DNA of 64,000 nucleotides from Pyxicephalus adspersus. Its lineage: Eukaryota; Chordata; Amphibia; Anura; Pyxicephalidae. The stretch is taken from assembly GCF_032062135.1 (NCBI RefSeq), contig NC_092859.1:109605416-109669415 (forward strand), read 5' to 3'. The notes under the pieces are model-generated. The model saw only the letters and a program-made list of their open reading frames with translations. It did not search any database and was not told where the DNA came from. This document shows positions 61,321-64,000 of this stretch, piece by piece. Each line of letters opens with the position of its first letter. Positions within the stretch are counted from its first letter, which is position 1. The translations under genes and the position numbers were made by a program.

Positions 61321-62885
61321 CAGTTCTGGTGGAAGGGGCCATAGACATGGGATAGTACTACTTTTATCTGGATAGGGAGTAATGAAATCACCAGCAACAT
61401 ATGATGAGAGGTTAAGGAACTGAACTAGTTAAATAAGCTGGCTTCAGGGGTAACTATGTGTGCTTCTTTCAATGTTAAGCTGAGCCAATCATTTTTGTTT
61501 ATGCATTGGCTGATGATTTGTCTAAGGTTTGTCTGATAAATGTTTATGGGGGTGTAAACGCAGGCTGTCACAAATGCTATCTTATGGTAAATCAATAGAC
61601 AAAATATACTGTCTTCTTCTAGATGTGCATTATCATCACTGCTACTACTACATTACTATACCATAAAAGGATCTTTTCTGTACTGAGGAAGCAGATCGGC
61701 GAAACACGCTGATTAGAAAATCCCATCTAGCCACCCATTGTGGTTGGGCGGTTTCATCATCTTCTCCTATGTGGTAGCAGAATATTAATTAGTGAACCAC
61801 TCTCATTTACTTTGATTGTTGAGATTCAAAAATTTTTGTTTGTGGCAGTATAAATACGTGTCTAGTGGATCATATGGCCCCTTGGCTAATCTGATTTTAT
61901 TTGTTTTTGTTTCCTTGATATTTTTAAGTTTGTATTAGTCTAGTTTGTAATTGTCTAGTGCCTTAAAAATTCTGCTTTTGGTCCCCTCCCCTGGAGATTC
62001 TTTTTCTCCACTACAGGGAAGTAAGGCCCTTTTTTCCCCCTTTTCCCTAATCAATAGGCAACCCACAAACTGACATAGCAACAGCAATTACACCTGTGTG
62101 GTTGCAAGGCACTAACTGACACATCACACTTTCTAAACCTTAATTTTCCCTTTATTGGCCACATCCTAAAATGCTGGGATATTTACAAGCTGAGCTAAAA
62201 TTTGAGTGAATAATGATTCATCTCATTGCTTTTGTTTTTCACTGTCTTCATAGTCTTCCCCAAAAAATATTAGTTGTCTTCAGTAAGTTAGACCTGGCTA
62301 CTAGACTTGTACTGATTATGAGGATTAGTAGGGAATAACCACTGTGACGCATAGTCTACATATGTAATGATTGAATAAGCTGGACAGTTTCACATACATA
62401 TTAAAGCTTTATAGGTTTCTAAACCAAAGCACCAGATCCCAAGTTGTCTCAACCAGTATTTCTTACTAGGTCTTTAGGATGTCCTCAACCACTTATAGAT
62501 AGATCTGTGTAATTTGTATCAATTGTTGCTACAATTATGCACCACTGAAGGATATCCTAAATTTATGACTTATTGGGGTATATAAAGAATGGAAATAGAA
62601 GACACTATTCTAACCATTTTAATCAAAAAGTTGCAGCAATTGTAAACTGAGTGGATTCTGCAACACTATAACATTTGCTGCGATGAATCGCTACCCTGAA
62701 AGGAACATCCAACTCACAATGTAATATGAAATATAAAAGAAAATACCATTATTGCACACTATTTGATATTAACTTTGCTTAAATGCCAAATCTAAATATC
62801 CGATAAAAGCCTATATATAATTAGTAGACCTATCTATATCTTGGAGTAAATAATTGTAACAAAGTGTCACATTTGAAGGCAAATT
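61321..62885. other. Non-coding; hammerhead-like motif at 61683
   Basis: Apart from the motif listed separately, there is nothing I can assign. The stretch 61680-62040 may be retroelement 3' sequence. Confidence 0.4.
61683..61710 (+). ncRNA. Hammerhead-core-like motif (degenerate)
   Basis: CTGAGGA, a short stem-loop AGC-agatc-GGC, then GAAAC follow the hammerhead core order (CUGANGA, stem II, GAAA). Stem III and a cleavage site are not clear. It is related to 24552. Confidence 0.25.
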
Positions 62886-63330
62886 GTATGGCACATCACA
62901 AGAAAGTAAGGGCTGGCAGAATTGTGTCTGAATACAATGCGCATAGTCTAATAAACTTGCAGAGCAGCAGATTTCATTACAGATTAGGGAAAGGGACAGA
63001 CGTATAAAGGTTCCGTGTACAGCCAAGCGGCATACCAAACACTTTTTGTGTGAGTTTATGCAGCAAATTAAAATATCAAGCCTTCCAACTGATTTTAACA
63101 ATTTTGTCAGCTTCACTGTCATTCTATCATACGTCCTCCTTTGCCTGGCAGATAATATAGTGTTTGCAACTTTGTTAATTTACACAGCCTTTAAATCTAA
63201 TCTCGGAAGCCAGCCTAAAGGGTTTCTTCAGCCATTCAAATGCCAATATAATTGAAATTGTCTACAAAAGACAGCCAAGCAGTAATGAGTATTTCACTGT
63301 GCTGATTGCATGTCAGGAGTATGTATAGAG
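62886..63330. other. Possible conserved non-coding block
   Basis: This stretch has higher complexity than its flanks, lacks repeat families, and contains several homeodomain-like sites (TTAATCC near 63342, 'gcagtaatgag', 'ccaatataattg'). It resembles the texture of developmental enhancers, but conservation cannot be seen from one genome. The overlapping open frames on both strands look accidental. Confidence 0.25.
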
Positions 63331-63617
63331 GAGCAAAGTGAATTAATCCCCGGGCACAATCACATATTTATAATGTGGGTATGCACTAACCTTTGGCATG
63401 TATACAATATCTAATGCACACTCTTTTCACTTTGTAAGCCAAACAATTTAACATTCACCATACTTGCAATTTTGACATTTTTGACAAAAATTATGCGCTA
63501 TTTGCAGTGTGCACAGTGAGGTCTTCATTGCAGCTTGTGTGGTTTTGGTACATTATGACATGTATATGGCTGCACTGATCAAGTTGGACAAGCCACTGGG
63601 GGCCAACTCTTAGGCCT

Positions 63618-63840
63618 GTACAGAATGCAGATTCTCAATATTTCATCAGAACGGATGTCCCTTGATGAATATTAATGCTTTAACAAACACTATTGTAATG
63701 CCTGCAGCAGGGCGTCTCCTGCTCTTCCTCCTTTCAACATAGAATAGGTTGTTCTGTAGTAACAGGGTGTTACTATCACCCAAAACGATCACTAATGACA
63801 GTTGGAGTAACAATTAGTTAGAGTATGTACAAGTTTTAGG
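63618..63840. mobile_element. Possible family A MITE, copy 7 (heavily diverged)
   Basis: The phrases 'gtacagaatgcagattctc', 'cggatgtcccttgatg', 'gcagcagggcgtctcctgct', 'aacatagaataggttgttct' and 'cgatcactaatgac' follow the order of family A landmarks. The termini are worn. Identity is likely but not certain. Confidence 0.4.
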
Positions 63841-64000
63841 TTGCAATTAGGTTTATAAACTGCAGGTCCATCACTTTGCTCATCTGGACATCCTATTAAT
63901 AGACAAATTCAAAACAAACTCAAGTTCAGTTCACAAGTGAGTTCCTAAACTCAATGTTCACTACAAACTTCTTTGATATCAATGATAGGAAAATAATTTA

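Overview
This 64 kb window is AT-rich, intron- and intergene-like vertebrate nuclear DNA. I find no intact protein-coding gene, no rRNA and no functional tRNA gene. Most open frames are short chance frames, often inside repeats. The organism is most likely an amphibian, and a frog is the best guess. Two full copies of a tRNA-headed SINE end in the sequence tail 'gcgctgcgtaatatgttggcgctatataaata', and several frog-like MITE families, an L1-clade LINE and a Tc1 transposase relic are present. These identifications come from remembered repeat families, not from a database search.

The recognisable content is mobile-element sequence. 1-5400 holds two degenerate minisatellite-like arrays, one short-TIR MITE (family A) and a SINE-type tail. 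6500-8520 holds a local duplication, a palindromic MITE (family B) and a decayed L1 ORF2 3' end interrupted by a family A MITE. 10.5-15 kb holds a candidate spliced exon, a small TIR element, a diverged 285-bp tandem duplication and a hAT-type MITE. 15-20 kb holds a full SINE, two family A MITEs, a TIR element of a family I call C (ends GGGATGAGCG) and a solo LTR flanked by the 5-bp repeat AATAT. 20-31 kb is mostly unremarkable apart from one small hAT element and microsatellites.

31-41 kb holds another family A MITE, an unclassified GC-richer block, an assembly gap inside a TA microsatellite, a family B MITE, a cluster of repeats carrying splice-donor-like edges, and a second full SINE. 44-50 kb holds a family A MITE, a second minisatellite relic, a Tc1-like transposase relic on the minus strand, a second gap, a SINE tail running into an ATT/AAT tract, and a hAT MITE with a perfect 8-bp target duplication. 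53-59 kb holds three family B MITEs and a second family C element that contains a 77-bp-arm hairpin. The last 5 kb has a SINE-type tail, a hammerhead-like motif, a possible conserved non-coding block and a diverged family A copy.

Nothing here forms a gene system in which products act together. The most interesting features are structural: the long internal hairpin at 58281-58449, the multi-copy MITE families with visible terminal inverted repeats, repeats that carry consensus 5' splice sites, and hammerhead-core-like motifs. I found no convincing novel biological system.
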